DNA from: Haliea salexigens DSM 19537
GTDB taxonomy: Bacteria > Pseudomonadota > Gammaproteobacteria > Pseudomonadales > Halieaceae
Reading direction: 5' to 3'
Length of the DNA: 64,000 bases
NCBI RefSeq assembly: GCF_000423125.1
Contig: NZ_AUHJ01000007.1
Span: 149,902 to 213,901 of the forward strand
The notes below the pieces were generated by a model, which was given only the letters and a program-made list of their open reading frames with translations, was not told the origin of the DNA and made no database searches. Positions within the stretch are counted from its first letter, which is position 1, and the number at the start of each line of letters is the position of its first letter. Shown piece by piece: positions 34,445-43,115 of this stretch. The translations under genes were made by a program, and so were the position numbers.

Positions 34445-34799
34445 CGTGCAGCAGTACCTTATTCGCTGGGGCAAGAGTCGCGCTATCAATGATCCATATC
34501 ATCTTGACTATCCTCATGAAACTCCATTTTCCCGACTGAGCAAAAGCGGAGGATGGGCGGTAAAGCTTTCTGCGCTTGATGATGAGACTCACGGCCATGT
34601 TGATAGAGTGGTATCACAGCTCGCCAGTGTTGATGAGTACCGCCACGCTGTTATCGTTATGTCATACGTCCACTGCTGCAGCGATGCCGTGATCGCCAGA
34701 GCGCTGAGCAAGGAGACACAAACGCGCCATACTCGGCACCACGTCAGGGATATGCGTCACCGCGCTGAGGGTTGGATAGAATCACGATTGGGGGGTTGA
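34431..34799 (+). CDS. Probable late antitermination protein Q
   Basis: 122 residues from the ATG at 34431 (34434 is also possible). The core EYRHAVIVMSYVHCCSDAVI then RHTRHHVRDMRHRAEGWIES resembles the helix-turn-helix part of phage Q-like/DUF1133 antiterminators. Position is the main support: it is the last early gene, directly followed by a strong promoter and terminator. It would modify RNA polymerase at that promoter to read through into the late genes. Confidence 0.6.
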   Translation: MMGSDVQQYLIRWGKSRAINDPYHLDYPHETPFSRLSKSGGWAVKLSALDDETHGHVDRVVSQLASVDEYRHAVIVMSYVHCCSDAVIARALSKETQTRHTRHHVRDMRHRAEGWIESRLGG

Positions 34800-34836
34800 C
34801 TGTCGCAGCAGATTGGGCATAATCAGGCAGTATAGA
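34796..34836 (+). promoter_or_regulatory. Late promoter, pR'-like, with pause-like element
   Basis: TTGACT at 34796-34801 and CATAAT at 34818-34823 are 16 bp apart, a strong sigma-70 promoter. Just past the expected start is TATAGA (34831-34836), which resembles the second -10-like box that holds sigma at a promoter-proximal pause in Q-dependent late promoters. Confidence 0.7.
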
Positions 34837-34853
34837 CTTTTTGTCACACCGAG

Positions 34854-34876
34854 AACCCGCCAAGTGCGGGTTTTTT
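34854..34876 (+). terminator. Late leader terminator (tR'-like)
   Basis: Arms AACCCGC (34854-34860) and GCGGG plus TT (34866-34872) with a 5-base loop, then six T. It begins about 25 bases after the expected transcription start, so in the absence of antitermination the late transcript would stop here. Confidence 0.85.
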
Positions 34877-35021
34877 GTGCCTGCTTAATCCTGAGCACAG
34901 GAAGGCGAACCCGGCGGGCAGGCGCAAGTATATAGTCCGGGATAGTTTGCGGTTGGCGCCCGCTTAACGAATCAGCAGCCAACATTGCACAGGAACACCC
35001 CACCAGCCACCGCTGGTCCTT

Positions 35022-35047
35022 GCCCGCCGCGTGCGGGCTTTTTTATT
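35022..35047 (+). terminator. Second late leader terminator
   Basis: Arms GCCCGC (35022-35027) and GCGGGC (35033-35038), then TTTTTTATTT. With the terminators at 34854 and 35084 it makes a triple block before the lysis genes. Confidence 0.8.
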
Positions 35048-35083
35048 TCGACTTGATGGAGCCGGATTCGCAAACCGGCCCTT

Positions 35084-35109
35084 GCCCGCTACTCGTGGGC
35101 TTTTTTATT
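35084..35109 (+). terminator. Third late leader terminator
   Basis: Arms GCCCGC and GTGGGC (one G-T pair) with a 5-base loop, followed by TTTTTTATT. The preceding CCTTGCCCGC context repeats that of the second terminator, which suggests a duplication. Confidence 0.75.
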
Positions 35110-35217
35110 CCTATTCGGCGTCAGTTGGACAACTTCCGCCGGATCACCCACCGCCGTCAGCTCACCAGGCTATCCACTGGGGCGTGCGCGTGGGTGCTTT
35201 AACCCCAAGGAAGTTGA

Positions 35218-35523
35218 ATGTCTAGCCCAACTCAGCACGCGGTAGAGCAAGCCGCGATCAACATATCGGGAAAGGTTGGTGGTGCAGGTACAGCCGCTGC
35301 CGTGGGTTCTGGTGTTGCTGGGCAGGTTGTGGATAGGGCGTCTCAAGATCCAGCCTTCGTGCAGAGCGCATTAACGATAGCGGAGCTTGGCGTGATTGTT
35401 GGTATCTGCCTGGGGATTGTCGGCTACCTGACACAGGTGGTTTTCCAGCTTCGGCGCGACAGACGCGAGAGTGTGATTTTCAAGCGCAAGATGGAGCGTT
35501 TGGGCGATGATTCTACGCCGTAG
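35218..35523 (+). CDS. Holin-like protein
   Basis: 101 residues. One clear membrane helix at residues 52-75 (TIAELGVIVGICLGIVGYLT) with a basic C-terminus (RRDRRESVIFKRKMERL), and a weaker hydrophobic N-terminal part (GGAGTAAAVGSGVAGQVV). This is the shape of HP1/P21-type holins. It overlaps the lysozyme gene by 17 bp, the standard lysis-cassette arrangement, so it should time release of the lysozyme. Confidence 0.75.
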   Translation: MSSPTQHAVEQAAINISGKVGGAGTAAAVGSGVAGQVVDRASQDPAFVQSALTIAELGVIVGICLGIVGYLTQVVFQLRRDRRESVIFKRKMERLGDDSTP

Positions 35524-35977
35524 CGCGTTGGCGCTTGCGACCACAGCGAGCCTTGTTGCCGGTTTTGAGGGCTTCAAAACTGCCGCATACCTTGACCCTG
35601 TAGGCATCCCGACCGCGTGTTTTGGTATGACCAAGGGCGTTGAGATTGGGCAAGAGTACTCAGAGGCTGAGTGCGAAGAATACCTTTTCGAGCAAATCAT
35701 AGGTTATCAGCGAGCAGTCAGGGCGCGTGTTGACGTGGATCTGACGCAAGACCAGTTGGCCGCATTCACCAGTTTTACCTACAACGTGGGCGTTCGGGCG
35801 TTTGAGTCCAGCACCCTACGCAAGAAGTTGAACGCAGGCGACACAGAAGGCGCTTGCAATGAGCTGTTGCGCTGGCGTTACGCAACCTTAGCGGGCGTGA
35901 AGGTTGAGCTTCCTGGATTGGTTAAACGGCGTGAGGTTGAGCGCGATCTTTGCCTAAATGGAGTCAGCAGTGACTGA
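35507..35977 (+). CDS. Phage lysozyme (GH24), probable SAR endolysin
   Basis: 156 residues. The catalytic triad is Glu21, Asp30 and Thr36 in EGFKTAAYLDPVGIPTACFG, the E-x8-D-x5-T spacing of T4-type lysozymes. The N-terminal 20 residues are weakly hydrophobic with Ala, Ser, Thr and Gly, which fits a signal-arrest-release segment placed right before the catalytic Glu, as in P21. It cleaves peptidoglycan after holin action. Confidence 0.9.
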   Translation: MILRRSALALATTASLVAGFEGFKTAAYLDPVGIPTACFGMTKGVEIGQEYSEAECEEYLFEQIIGYQRAVRARVDVDLTQDQLAAFTSFTYNVGVRAFESSTLRKKLNAGDTEGACNELLRWRYATLAGVKVELPGLVKRREVERDLCLNGVSSD

Positions 35978-38162
35978 GTATACCGATACCAAGCCAGACA
36001 TGAGCCTGATTCGTGATGGCGTTGTGGTCAGTCGTCACAGCGAACGCAGAAAGGCGGTGCAGTCGGCAATCAAGAAAGGGCCGGGTGTTTACACCATTCA
36101 CCAGCCCGACAGTACGCTGGTTATCCCGGACTGGATGACCGCTGACAAGCCGGTGGAGCCTGATCCAGACCCTGAGCCGGAGCCCGAGCCCGAGCCTGAG
36201 CCTGAGCCTGAACCAGAACCCGAACCGCAGCCAGACCCCGGCACCAAGCCCGCAGCCATTCACAAGCGCGTGAACGAGGCGGCGCTGCTGAACTTTGAAG
36301 AGTGGAACGGGAGCAGCCGGTATACGCGAGCCTCAAAGCTGACGATCTGGCGCGATGATCTTGTTTCGGTGGCTTTCGACTGCCAAAACATGACCACATC
36401 GGGTGGTGGCGGTAGGCGGGTGTTGCAGGGCGCAGAGTACACGCTGTTCATTGACGGTAAGCCACACGCGACCACGCTGCTTGCGCCTGACTCCAAGGTT
36501 GGTGCGTTCTCGGTCGATACCACGGGGCTTGCACCTGGTTGGCACGTTCTCGACCTGTCTGAGTTTGGCGACGAAACCAGTGTGCCGTATCCAGTGTTTG
36601 TGCTGCGTGGCGAGCTGCCTGTGCAGGAGCGGATTCCGGTGTTCACTGGGAGCCATGAGATTGACGGCTGGTTCAATCTTGATTGGGTGCCCGCTGTACA
36701 CGACCCGAAGCCGTGGCCATGCCCGCGCCGGGAGTTTCCGCACTTCAGCACAGTGCCGGGTGACAACTCCGTGTTTCTGGAGATGCTCACGGGCGGCGTT
36801 ACAGGCCACGCCCGCAGGCTGAACCGGAACAAGGACGGCATTCTCAGCACAGCGACGAAGCAGGATTATTTCTGGTCTGACTTCATCGACAAGCTGCCGG
36901 TGGTGGAGCTGCTGGACGGCCCCAGGGGCGCAAATGTCCTGACCATGGCCAGTCATATCAGCATCGGCACGGGCCAGCAGGACGATGAGCCGGGTTCGCC
37001 GCTAATGGATAACCTGTATGTGACTGACCCATGGCGTTTTGTCCGTGTCAGCCCCAACGGCACCTTCACCACGCTGGTGGGATACCGCCACAAGTCACCA
37101 CCGAGCTATTGGGAAGATGAACCCGAGCTGGAGCTGGTGGGTGATTGGTCTGCCGTTCCTGTAGAGCGGCGGGGTTTCCATGAGCTTTGGGGCATGTGCT
37201 GGTACCCCGAAAGCCTGAAGGTCGATAACACTGCCGACCGGATACCGGAAGAGGGCAACCGCAGGCCGCACATCACGGCCCCTGTGGCGTTCCTGGCTGA
37301 CTCGCAGAACAACCGGGTTTGCCGGGTGGAATTCAACGCCACGGCCCACGGTGTGCCGCCGAAGGTGTCCGAGTTCATCCTTGCCCCTGACTGCTGGGAC
37401 TGCGTGAGCTGGGGCAATTCTCTGATCGTTTCAGAGCGCGGTGCCCACCGCATTGCGCAGTACAGCATGGAAACAGGCGAGCTGGAGCGCGTCATTGTTG
37501 AAGGCGCTGCACTGGCTACCGTTGACCGTAACCGCCAGGTGCAGACTACCGGCACACTGGAAGATCGCCGCGCCGAAGACGTTGTGGCCCCTGAAGGGTT
37601 GTATGTGCTGGGTGATTGGCTCTACTTCGGGTCAGCAGCACAGGAGCAGGTGCGCCGGGTTCACCTGGTGGATGGTCAAATCGAGGTGGTCATCCCGCAT
37701 GTTTCTGGTCGTGGCACGTTCCTGAAGATCGCTGTGAGTGACGGCACAACAGGCCCCGAGGGCACCGTGTTTGTCTCGCAGTGGGATGTGGGCGCACCGG
37801 ACGTGTACACGCCTGACGGTTCCAAGTGGTCGCTGACACCTTACGACAAGCGCGGCCTTGCCCGTGGCCGTGGCGGGAAATCTGCCAAGTACGGATACAG
37901 CAACACCAGCTACAGCAGCGCCGTGGCGTGTGGCAATGGCCGCGTTGTTTTCGGTTCTGCAATGGAAGGCCTTCGCCAGATCAGTATGGCGCTGCCCACC
38001 GACCCGGACATTGACCGCCCCCGCTACAGGGCTGGCCGAGACAAGTGGCGCGATCAGGGCTACTACCTGACGCACGGCGATCACGGCGAATCATTCTTCG
38101 GCCTGCCGTTGCCCCAGGGCGATGCAGACATTGATTACTACCTGAGCGTGTTGGGTCACTGA
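35958..38162 (+). CDS. Large phage protein with Pro-Glu spacer, possible propeller-type tail protein
   Basis: 734 residues (a GTG at 35970 is an alternative start). Residues 8-62 form a small domain; residues 66-94 are an acidic PEPEPEP spacer. The remaining 630 residues have beta-rich blocks such as LVSVAFDCQNM, FLADSQNNRVCRVEFN, LIVSERGAHRIAQYSMETGE and LYVLGDWLYFG that recall NHL or six-bladed propeller repeats. It lies between lysis and virion genes; a tail-fibre, host-binding or enzyme role is possible. I do not recognise the family. Confidence 0.55.
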   Translation: MESAVTEYTDTKPDMSLIRDGVVVSRHSERRKAVQSAIKKGPGVYTIHQPDSTLVIPDWMTADKPVEPDPDPEPEPEPEPEPEPEPEPEPQPDPGTKPAAIHKRVNEAALLNFEEWNGSSRYTRASKLTIWRDDLVSVAFDCQNMTTSGGGGRRVLQGAEYTLFIDGKPHATTLLAPDSKVGAFSVDTTGLAPGWHVLDLSEFGDETSVPYPVFVLRGELPVQERIPVFTGSHEIDGWFNLDWVPAVHDPKPWPCPRREFPHFSTVPGDNSVFLEMLTGGVTGHARRLNRNKDGILSTATKQDYFWSDFIDKLPVVELLDGPRGANVLTMASHISIGTGQQDDEPGSPLMDNLYVTDPWRFVRVSPNGTFTTLVGYRHKSPPSYWEDEPELELVGDWSAVPVERRGFHELWGMCWYPESLKVDNTADRIPEEGNRRPHITAPVAFLADSQNNRVCRVEFNATAHGVPPKVSEFILAPDCWDCVSWGNSLIVSERGAHRIAQYSMETGELERVIVEGAALATVDRNRQVQTTGTLEDRRAEDVVAPEGLYVLGDWLYFGSAAQEQVRRVHLVDGQIEVVIPHVSGRGTFLKIAVSDGTTGPEGTVFVSQWDVGAPDVYTPDGSKWSLTPYDKRGLARGRGGKSAKYGYSNTSYSSAVACGNGRVVFGSAMEGLRQISMALPTDPDIDRPRYRAGRDKWRDQGYYLTHGDHGESFFGLPLPQGDADIDYYLSVLGH

Positions 38163-39742
38163 TGGCTACTGGATTCACAGACTTTTCTGGCTACACGGCA
38201 GACGCCCTGCCTAGCGATTGGACTATCCGTTTCAACACCTCCTCTGGGGACGTGCTTACAAAGGCCGATGCTGGCGCGACAGGCGGGAAGGTGCTGCGGA
38301 TTCTAACATCTGGTGGCACCACTGGTTATTTCGGGGCATCGTGGGATGCTATCGACGCTCACAGCGATCGCGATGATATTGAGGTCTATTGTAAATACCG
38401 GTTTAACCAGACTGGAAGCAATCAGGAGTGCCTGGTATTTGGTCGTGGATCTGGCACGGCTCTGGCGAACTCAAACCTTTACGCTGCTGGGCAAGCAAGA
38501 AGTGGCGGCGGCAGTAGAGCAATCACGGAGCGTAATTCAGGTAGCAGATCAACAAAAGCATCTTCATCATACTTGCCTGACGACAACGTGTGGCAGCATG
38601 CTGTCATACGCATAAATGCCACATCAATCAGCGCAAAGTTTTGGGCGGGCGTGGAGACTGAGCCTGAGACCTGGACGCTTACAGCTACGGACAGTAGCAC
38701 TTCCGCTGCCGGGTTTGCCGGTATTGTTTCAGGCGCGTATGTATCTGGTCAGATAGACAACGTTGACGTTGATGTTATCGGTTATGGCACGGGGGGCGAT
38801 TCGGCACCCAGGACTGCGGCAAGCAGCACCCCGGTAAGCTTCTCTGGCACAGTCCCCACTCAGAACCTGACTGAAGACAGCGCCATGAGCGCGCTGGATC
38901 TTTCGAGCTACTTCAGCGGCACAGAAACACCGTTCAGCTACGCGGTACAAACTGGAACACTGCCTGCCGGGTTGAGCCTGAACAGCTCCACTGGCGTCAT
39001 AAGCGGCACGCCAACGGCGACCGGCACGGCGAGTATTGTTGTCCGTGCCACGGATGATGGCAGCGACACGGCAGATACCAACAGCTTTGATATTGTGGTT
39101 GCGGCGGCCGATGTGACCGCTCCAACGCTATCCAGCCCCAGTGGTACGCAAACTGGATCGACAACTGCCGAGCTTTCGGTGTCTACGAACGAAGGCAACG
39201 GAGCGCTTTACTGGGTGGTCACAACGTCAGCCACCAGCCCGAGCGTGGCCCAGGTTCAGGCAGGGCAGGATCACACTGGTGCGGCTGCGGCTGATGATGG
39301 AAGTCAGGCTGTATCTGGTACGGGTGCTCAGAGCGCAAATGCTACCGGGCTAACCGCTGACACTGCTTACTATGTCCACTTTCAGCAGGAAGACGCGGCG
39401 ACCAATGACAGCACCGTATCGACCAGCTCCAGCTTTACGACAGCGGCAGTCGCGGTTAAGGGTATACAGCTCTCTCTCAAACAGGCAGACGGCACTACAG
39501 CAGCAGCGAGCCTGACCGGTCTGTATTACCACGCATGGGACGCCCTGAATCCCGGCGGTGCGTCTGACGCCAACGGCTCCACAGAGACCACCGACGGCTC
39601 CGGTGTTCTGGAAATCAATATCAACTCGTTTTCTGCTGCGATTGACGGTGAAGTGTTCCTGTTCGTGTATGACCTGGATGGCACGGAGGACAAGGATTCT
39701 GTCTGCTTTGCCGGACGCGTGCCGGTGGTGGATATTTCCTAA
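38162..39742 (+). CDS. Virion-associated protein with Ig-like and fibronectin-like domains
   Basis: 526 residues. Residues 1-210 look like a concanavalin/LamG-type jelly roll (FTDFSGYTADALPSDW, WQHAVIRINATSISAKFW). Residues 225-320 form a putative-Ig (He_PIG) domain: LPAGLSLNSSTGVISGTPTA. Residues 322-430 are fibronectin-III-like (TADTAYYVHFQQEDAATN). Such modules mediate weak sugar or surface binding on phage tails and heads. It overlaps both neighbours by one base. Confidence 0.65.
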   Translation: MATGFTDFSGYTADALPSDWTIRFNTSSGDVLTKADAGATGGKVLRILTSGGTTGYFGASWDAIDAHSDRDDIEVYCKYRFNQTGSNQECLVFGRGSGTALANSNLYAAGQARSGGGSRAITERNSGSRSTKASSSYLPDDNVWQHAVIRINATSISAKFWAGVETEPETWTLTATDSSTSAAGFAGIVSGAYVSGQIDNVDVDVIGYGTGGDSAPRTAASSTPVSFSGTVPTQNLTEDSAMSALDLSSYFSGTETPFSYAVQTGTLPAGLSLNSSTGVISGTPTATGTASIVVRATDDGSDTADTNSFDIVVAAADVTAPTLSSPSGTQTGSTTAELSVSTNEGNGALYWVVTTSATSPSVAQVQAGQDHTGAAAADDGSQAVSGTGAQSANATGLTADTAYYVHFQQEDAATNDSTVSTSSSFTTAAVAVKGIQLSLKQADGTTAAASLTGLYYHAWDALNPGGASDANGSTETTDGSGVLEININSFSAAIDGEVFLFVYDLDGTEDKDSVCFAGRVPVVDIS

Positions 39743-41841
39743 TGGCCTATGTAGCAACGCTGCAAAAGCCATGGATTAGCGGATCTGCGTCACTTGTCCC
39801 CACATGGGTGGACGATGCAGTAGCAACCACGACCCTGATAACAGGTTTTGATGGTGGCAATGCGTCGTCTAGCCTGTCGAGCATTACGGGCGCTACAACG
39901 CTGACGCCGACGCTTGAGATTGATTCACGGGACGGTGACTGGCGGCATCTGCTGTTCGCTGTTGAGGGCGTTGAAGGTAAGACCCCGGTTTTCAAGCTGA
40001 ACCGGGCAACATTGAACACACCGGCGTTTGCGCCAACAACAGATTTCTTGCCACTTTGGACACAGGATTTCGTCACCTGGACGCAGGCTACCAGCAGGAC
40101 GCTGACCGGCGGGACTAGCGGCACAATCGATTTCTCGTTTGACGGTCCACTTCCGTCTGGTCGGGTGTATGTTTCGACCCACCCGATGGGGCAAAACGCG
40201 GATGCCGCCACGTTCGCTGCCGAGCTGCTGGCCGATTATTCAAGTGTGGCAGCGCCAACTACCTCGGCCGACTCCAGCGGGGTCTACAACACCACTCCGA
40301 CCGAGACCGGGGACGACGGTAGGGCGGTAGGCGGTAATGGCCAATATGCGATAAAGCTGGCCTGGGGTGGGTCAACCACTGACTCCGGGCCAAAGCGCAA
40401 GCTGGTCATGTTTGCCGGCATTCATGCCGCCGGGGAGCATGTGAGCTGGGTGTCTTTTGTGGCATCCGTTCGTCACATGCTGGACGCAACGGAGGCCGCA
40501 GATTTCCGATCTAACTGGGACGTATACCTTTACTTCAACGTGACAGCCAACGGCATTGTTGGGGGTGAGAGCAGACAAAACCCGAGTCGGAACATTGACC
40601 CTAATCGGGACTTTGTTGACCAGGATTTGCAGGAGATTGATGCGCTGACCACGGCCATTCTGGCCGATACTAGTGGCAGTGCTGACGCACAGTTTGCTTG
40701 GAACTCGTTTGGCTATGAACAAGATGACGACTTTATTCCCGGAACAGGGGAAAGCCCGAACACAGAGACTGCGGCCTTTATCACCAAAGGCAACACGATC
40801 TTCTCCAGCCTACGGACGTACTACCTCGACATCCCGACAGCCGGTTATCGGTGGGGCTATGACGTACTGGGTGCCAAGATCGCCTTTGCTGCCGAAGTCC
40901 CTATGCGAGGAGACACATCGGTTGCGTTTTACGAAGGCATTGGTGAGAACTGGATAAAGACCCTTCAGGCCATTGACGCAGACGGTGTTTTTTACAGCTC
41001 CACCACCATCACCGCCTCGTGGGCGGTGCAGGGGCAGGCAGGCGTAAGCATGTCGGCAGAGGTGGTATCAGCGGCCGCTATGAGCGCGGCAGCGAGCCAT
41101 TCTTCGGTGGTTTCTGGAATGGCTTCCACTGAGGCGTCTATTCCGGCCGGTGTTGAGCATGGCGCTACAGCAACCGCCGGGGCAAACGCTTTGGCTGACA
41201 TGCCGGTATCCGTGCAGGCTAGGGCCTCGATGGTGGCGCGCGCTGATTTCGTGGCGTCTATCACGGCCACAGCGTCACATGATGCTGCCGTATCAGCCGG
41301 GGCTACTTCCGCAGGTTCCATGAGCGTATCAGCGGAGCATAGCCAGGCAATGGCCGGTCAGGTGGACTCGGCAAGCCAGATTCAAGCCGCAATGGTCGTT
41401 AGCGCCACAGTAAGTGCCACAGCATCCGCTGAAGCCCAGGCGCTTGCATCCATGCTGGCAAGCGTTGAGGGCGGGACCACCATGGCCACCGGTTCAGCGA
41501 TTGACGCAACCATATCTCTGGATGCATCGGCTGGTGTTGGAATGAGCGCCACGGTGGAGGCCGTTTCTGGGTTCAGCGTAAATGCTTCAGCCGGTGCCAC
41601 AAACTCAGCCGGTGCCCAGGCACAGGCCATCCTGCAGGTTTCAGTAGAGGCAGCCAGTGCACTCATAGCGCAGGCTGCCGCACAGGCAGGCATACCGGTT
41701 TCGCACATCCACAACATCACGATCACAGCAACCTCGATTGCGGGCGACCTTGTAACACCAGCAAGCCGCACATTCCGTGTCGAGCTGGAGCTTAGAGGGT
41801 TCATTGTGGAACCCGACAACCGAACCTTCACGGTCCACTAA
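39742..41841 (+). CDS. Virion protein with M14-peptidase-like domain and Ala/Ser repeat tail
   Basis: 699 residues. Residues 200-420 resemble a zinc carboxypeptidase (M14): FAGIHAAGEHVSW with His228 and Glu232, YFNVTANGIVGGES, NIDPNRDF, and a late AEVPMRGDTSVAFYEGIGEN with candidate catalytic Glu. The H-x3-E spacing is one longer than the normal H-x2-E, and the usual third His is not seen in QFAWNSFG, so activity is doubtful. Residues 430-660 are an Ala/Ser/Val repeat, probably a fibre. The end, ASRTFRVELELRGFIVEPDN, is a common phage beta module. Confidence 0.55.
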   Translation: MAYVATLQKPWISGSASLVPTWVDDAVATTTLITGFDGGNASSSLSSITGATTLTPTLEIDSRDGDWRHLLFAVEGVEGKTPVFKLNRATLNTPAFAPTTDFLPLWTQDFVTWTQATSRTLTGGTSGTIDFSFDGPLPSGRVYVSTHPMGQNADAATFAAELLADYSSVAAPTTSADSSGVYNTTPTETGDDGRAVGGNGQYAIKLAWGGSTTDSGPKRKLVMFAGIHAAGEHVSWVSFVASVRHMLDATEAADFRSNWDVYLYFNVTANGIVGGESRQNPSRNIDPNRDFVDQDLQEIDALTTAILADTSGSADAQFAWNSFGYEQDDDFIPGTGESPNTETAAFITKGNTIFSSLRTYYLDIPTAGYRWGYDVLGAKIAFAAEVPMRGDTSVAFYEGIGENWIKTLQAIDADGVFYSSTTITASWAVQGQAGVSMSAEVVSAAAMSAAASHSSVVSGMASTEASIPAGVEHGATATAGANALADMPVSVQARASMVARADFVASITATASHDAAVSAGATSAGSMSVSAEHSQAMAGQVDSASQIQAAMVVSATVSATASAEAQALASMLASVEGGTTMATGSAIDATISLDASAGVGMSATVEAVSGFSVNASAGATNSAGAQAQAILQVSVEAASALIAQAAAQAGIPVSHIHNITITATSIAGDLVTPASRTFRVELELRGFIVEPDNRTFTVH

Positions 41842-41851
41842 GGAAATCACC

Positions 41852-42421
41852 ATGTCAATGAGCACTGACGGCGCTTCGGGCGTCTCTGTCGGAGGGCAGG
41901 CTATGTCTAAATCAAACGTATCAGCGGCGGTAAAGGCAAAGCACCTGTACCGATTCGAGGCGCGAGATCGCCACGGGAACCTCAAGTGGGTTGTCGAGGA
42001 GGAGAACATCATTCCCAACGTGGGACTGGATGACATCCTGGACAAGTACTACAAGGGGTCCAGCTACACCGCTGCACACTATGTGGGGCTGACTGATGGC
42101 ACGCCTACAGTGGCTGCAGGCGACACCATGGCCTCGCACGTAGGGTGGTCTGAGGTCACCGCATACGATGAGTCTGTGCGCCAAACGCTGACGATGGGCA
42201 GCGTGTCCAGTCAGTCTGTGGATAACTCATCGTCCAAGGCCACGTTCACGATCAGCACGAACAGCACGACCATCGGCGGCGGCTTCATCACCACCAACAG
42301 CACCAAGGGCGGCACATCGGGCACTCTTGTGTCTGCGGTGGCCTTCACTGCTGGCGATAAGGGGCTGGACGACGGCGACACCCTGGCGGTTACTGTTACG
42401 GCGACCATGGCGTCTGCCTAA
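41852..42421 (+). CDS. Conserved phage structural-type protein
   Basis: 189 residues from the ATG at 41852 preceded by AAGGAAA. LYRFEARDRHGNLKWVVEEE then NVGLDDILDKYYKGSSYTAA and YVGLTDGTPTVAAGDTMASH is a pattern I associate with conserved siphophage proteins near tail-fibre genes. The second half is Ser/Thr-rich beta structure. It is probably a virion component; the exact role is unknown. Confidence 0.55.
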   Translation: MSMSTDGASGVSVGGQAMSKSNVSAAVKAKHLYRFEARDRHGNLKWVVEEENIIPNVGLDDILDKYYKGSSYTAAHYVGLTDGTPTVAAGDTMASHVGWSEVTAYDESVRQTLTMGSVSSQSVDNSSSKATFTISTNSTTIGGGFITTNSTKGGTSGTLVSAVAFTAGDKGLDDGDTLAVTVTATMASA

Positions 42422-42699
42422 TGACATTCCGCAAGATCAAAGACCCTGATGCAGTCCTGGATTACTCCATCGACTGGTCAGCCTGGCTGGTGGACGACAC
42501 GATCACCACCAGTTCGTGGAGTGTCACGGGGGCTGATTCTGACCTGACCGTGGACTCGGACAGCAAGAGCACCACTGCCACCACGGTTTGGCTGAGTGGT
42601 GGGACGCTGGGGCTGACCTACACCGTGACCAATCGGATCACCACGGGCGATGGCAGGACGGATGATCGGTCGATTGCTGTGGATGTCCTGGAGAAGTAA
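42421..42699 (+). CDS. Small phage structural protein, fibre-tail adaptor-like
   Basis: 92 residues: IKDPDAVLDYSIDWSAWLVD then TTVWLSGGTLGLTYTVTNRI and TGDGRTDDRSIAVDVLE. This Ig-like small protein is frequent next to tail or decoration genes in siphophages. It overlaps both neighbours by one base. The role as adaptor is an inference from family resemblance. Confidence 0.55.
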   Translation: MTFRKIKDPDAVLDYSIDWSAWLVDDTITTSSWSVTGADSDLTVDSDSKSTTATTVWLSGGTLGLTYTVTNRITTGDGRTDDRSIAVDVLEK

Positions 42700-43037
42700 T
42701 GCCTACTTCGCCTCGCACCCATTCACCACGTTACGCGACAGCCCCGCGACACAAAGGTCCGGCACGCGCGTCTTCTGCGGTGCGTGGGTACGGCGCGAAG
42801 TGGAGGCAGGCCCGGGCTGGCTATTTGGCCAAGCATCCTATCTGCCTGCACTGCGAAAGGCGGGGGATGGTGACCACAGCTACTGACGTGGACCACATTA
42901 TCCCCCACAAGGGAGACATGCGTCTGTTCTGGGACAGTTCCAACTGGCAGCCGCTGTGCAAGCGATGCCACTCGACCAAAACTGCGGCCGAGGATGGCGG
43001 GTTCGGCAATCGGGGAGGGGGTGGGTCAATCTCATGA
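42699..43037 (+). CDS. Phage HNH endonuclease next to terminase
   Basis: 112 residues. HPICLHCERRGMVTTATDVD, HIIPHKG and NWQPLCKRCHSTKT give a zinc-bound HNH motif (CxxC ... DH ... N ... CxxCH). HNH proteins at this place, as HK97 gp74, stimulate terminase cutting at cos. It precedes the small terminase by 79 bp, so a packaging role is likely and suggests cos-type packaging. Confidence 0.88.
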   Translation: MPTSPRTHSPRYATAPRHKGPARASSAVRGYGAKWRQARAGYLAKHPICLHCERRGMVTTATDVDHIIPHKGDMRLFWDSSNWQPLCKRCHSTKTAAEDGGFGNRGGGGSIS

Positions 43038-43115
43038 ACCCTTCGACGCAAGACCGCGTGGGTAGTCTTTTTTTTGCACGGTCAAAATTCAGATTTGAAA
43101 TTTACGGAGTAAATC

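Larger units (their letters stand above)
34877..35217 (+). other. Late leader region without a convincing gene
   Basis: About 340 bp between the first terminator and the holin gene. It carries two further intrinsic terminators and no credible ORF with a ribosome site. TATATAG near 34930 could be a weak -10 box. The holin ribosome site AAGGAAG lies at the end. Confidence 0.55.

Noticed and set aside
36333..36956. Minus-strand reading frames of about 200 codons across the PEPEP protein gene
   Set aside because: They have no ribosome sites, no recognisable motifs, and oppose a long frame in good operon order.
41382..41831. Minus-strand frame opposite the Ala/Ser repeat
   Set aside because: Its Ala/Thr/Val composition mirrors the repeat on the plus strand, so it is a shadow.
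43038..43115. Exact cos site before the small terminase gene
   Set aside because: Position fits a cos-type phage with an HNH helper, but I cannot identify the cut or its overhang from sequence alone.
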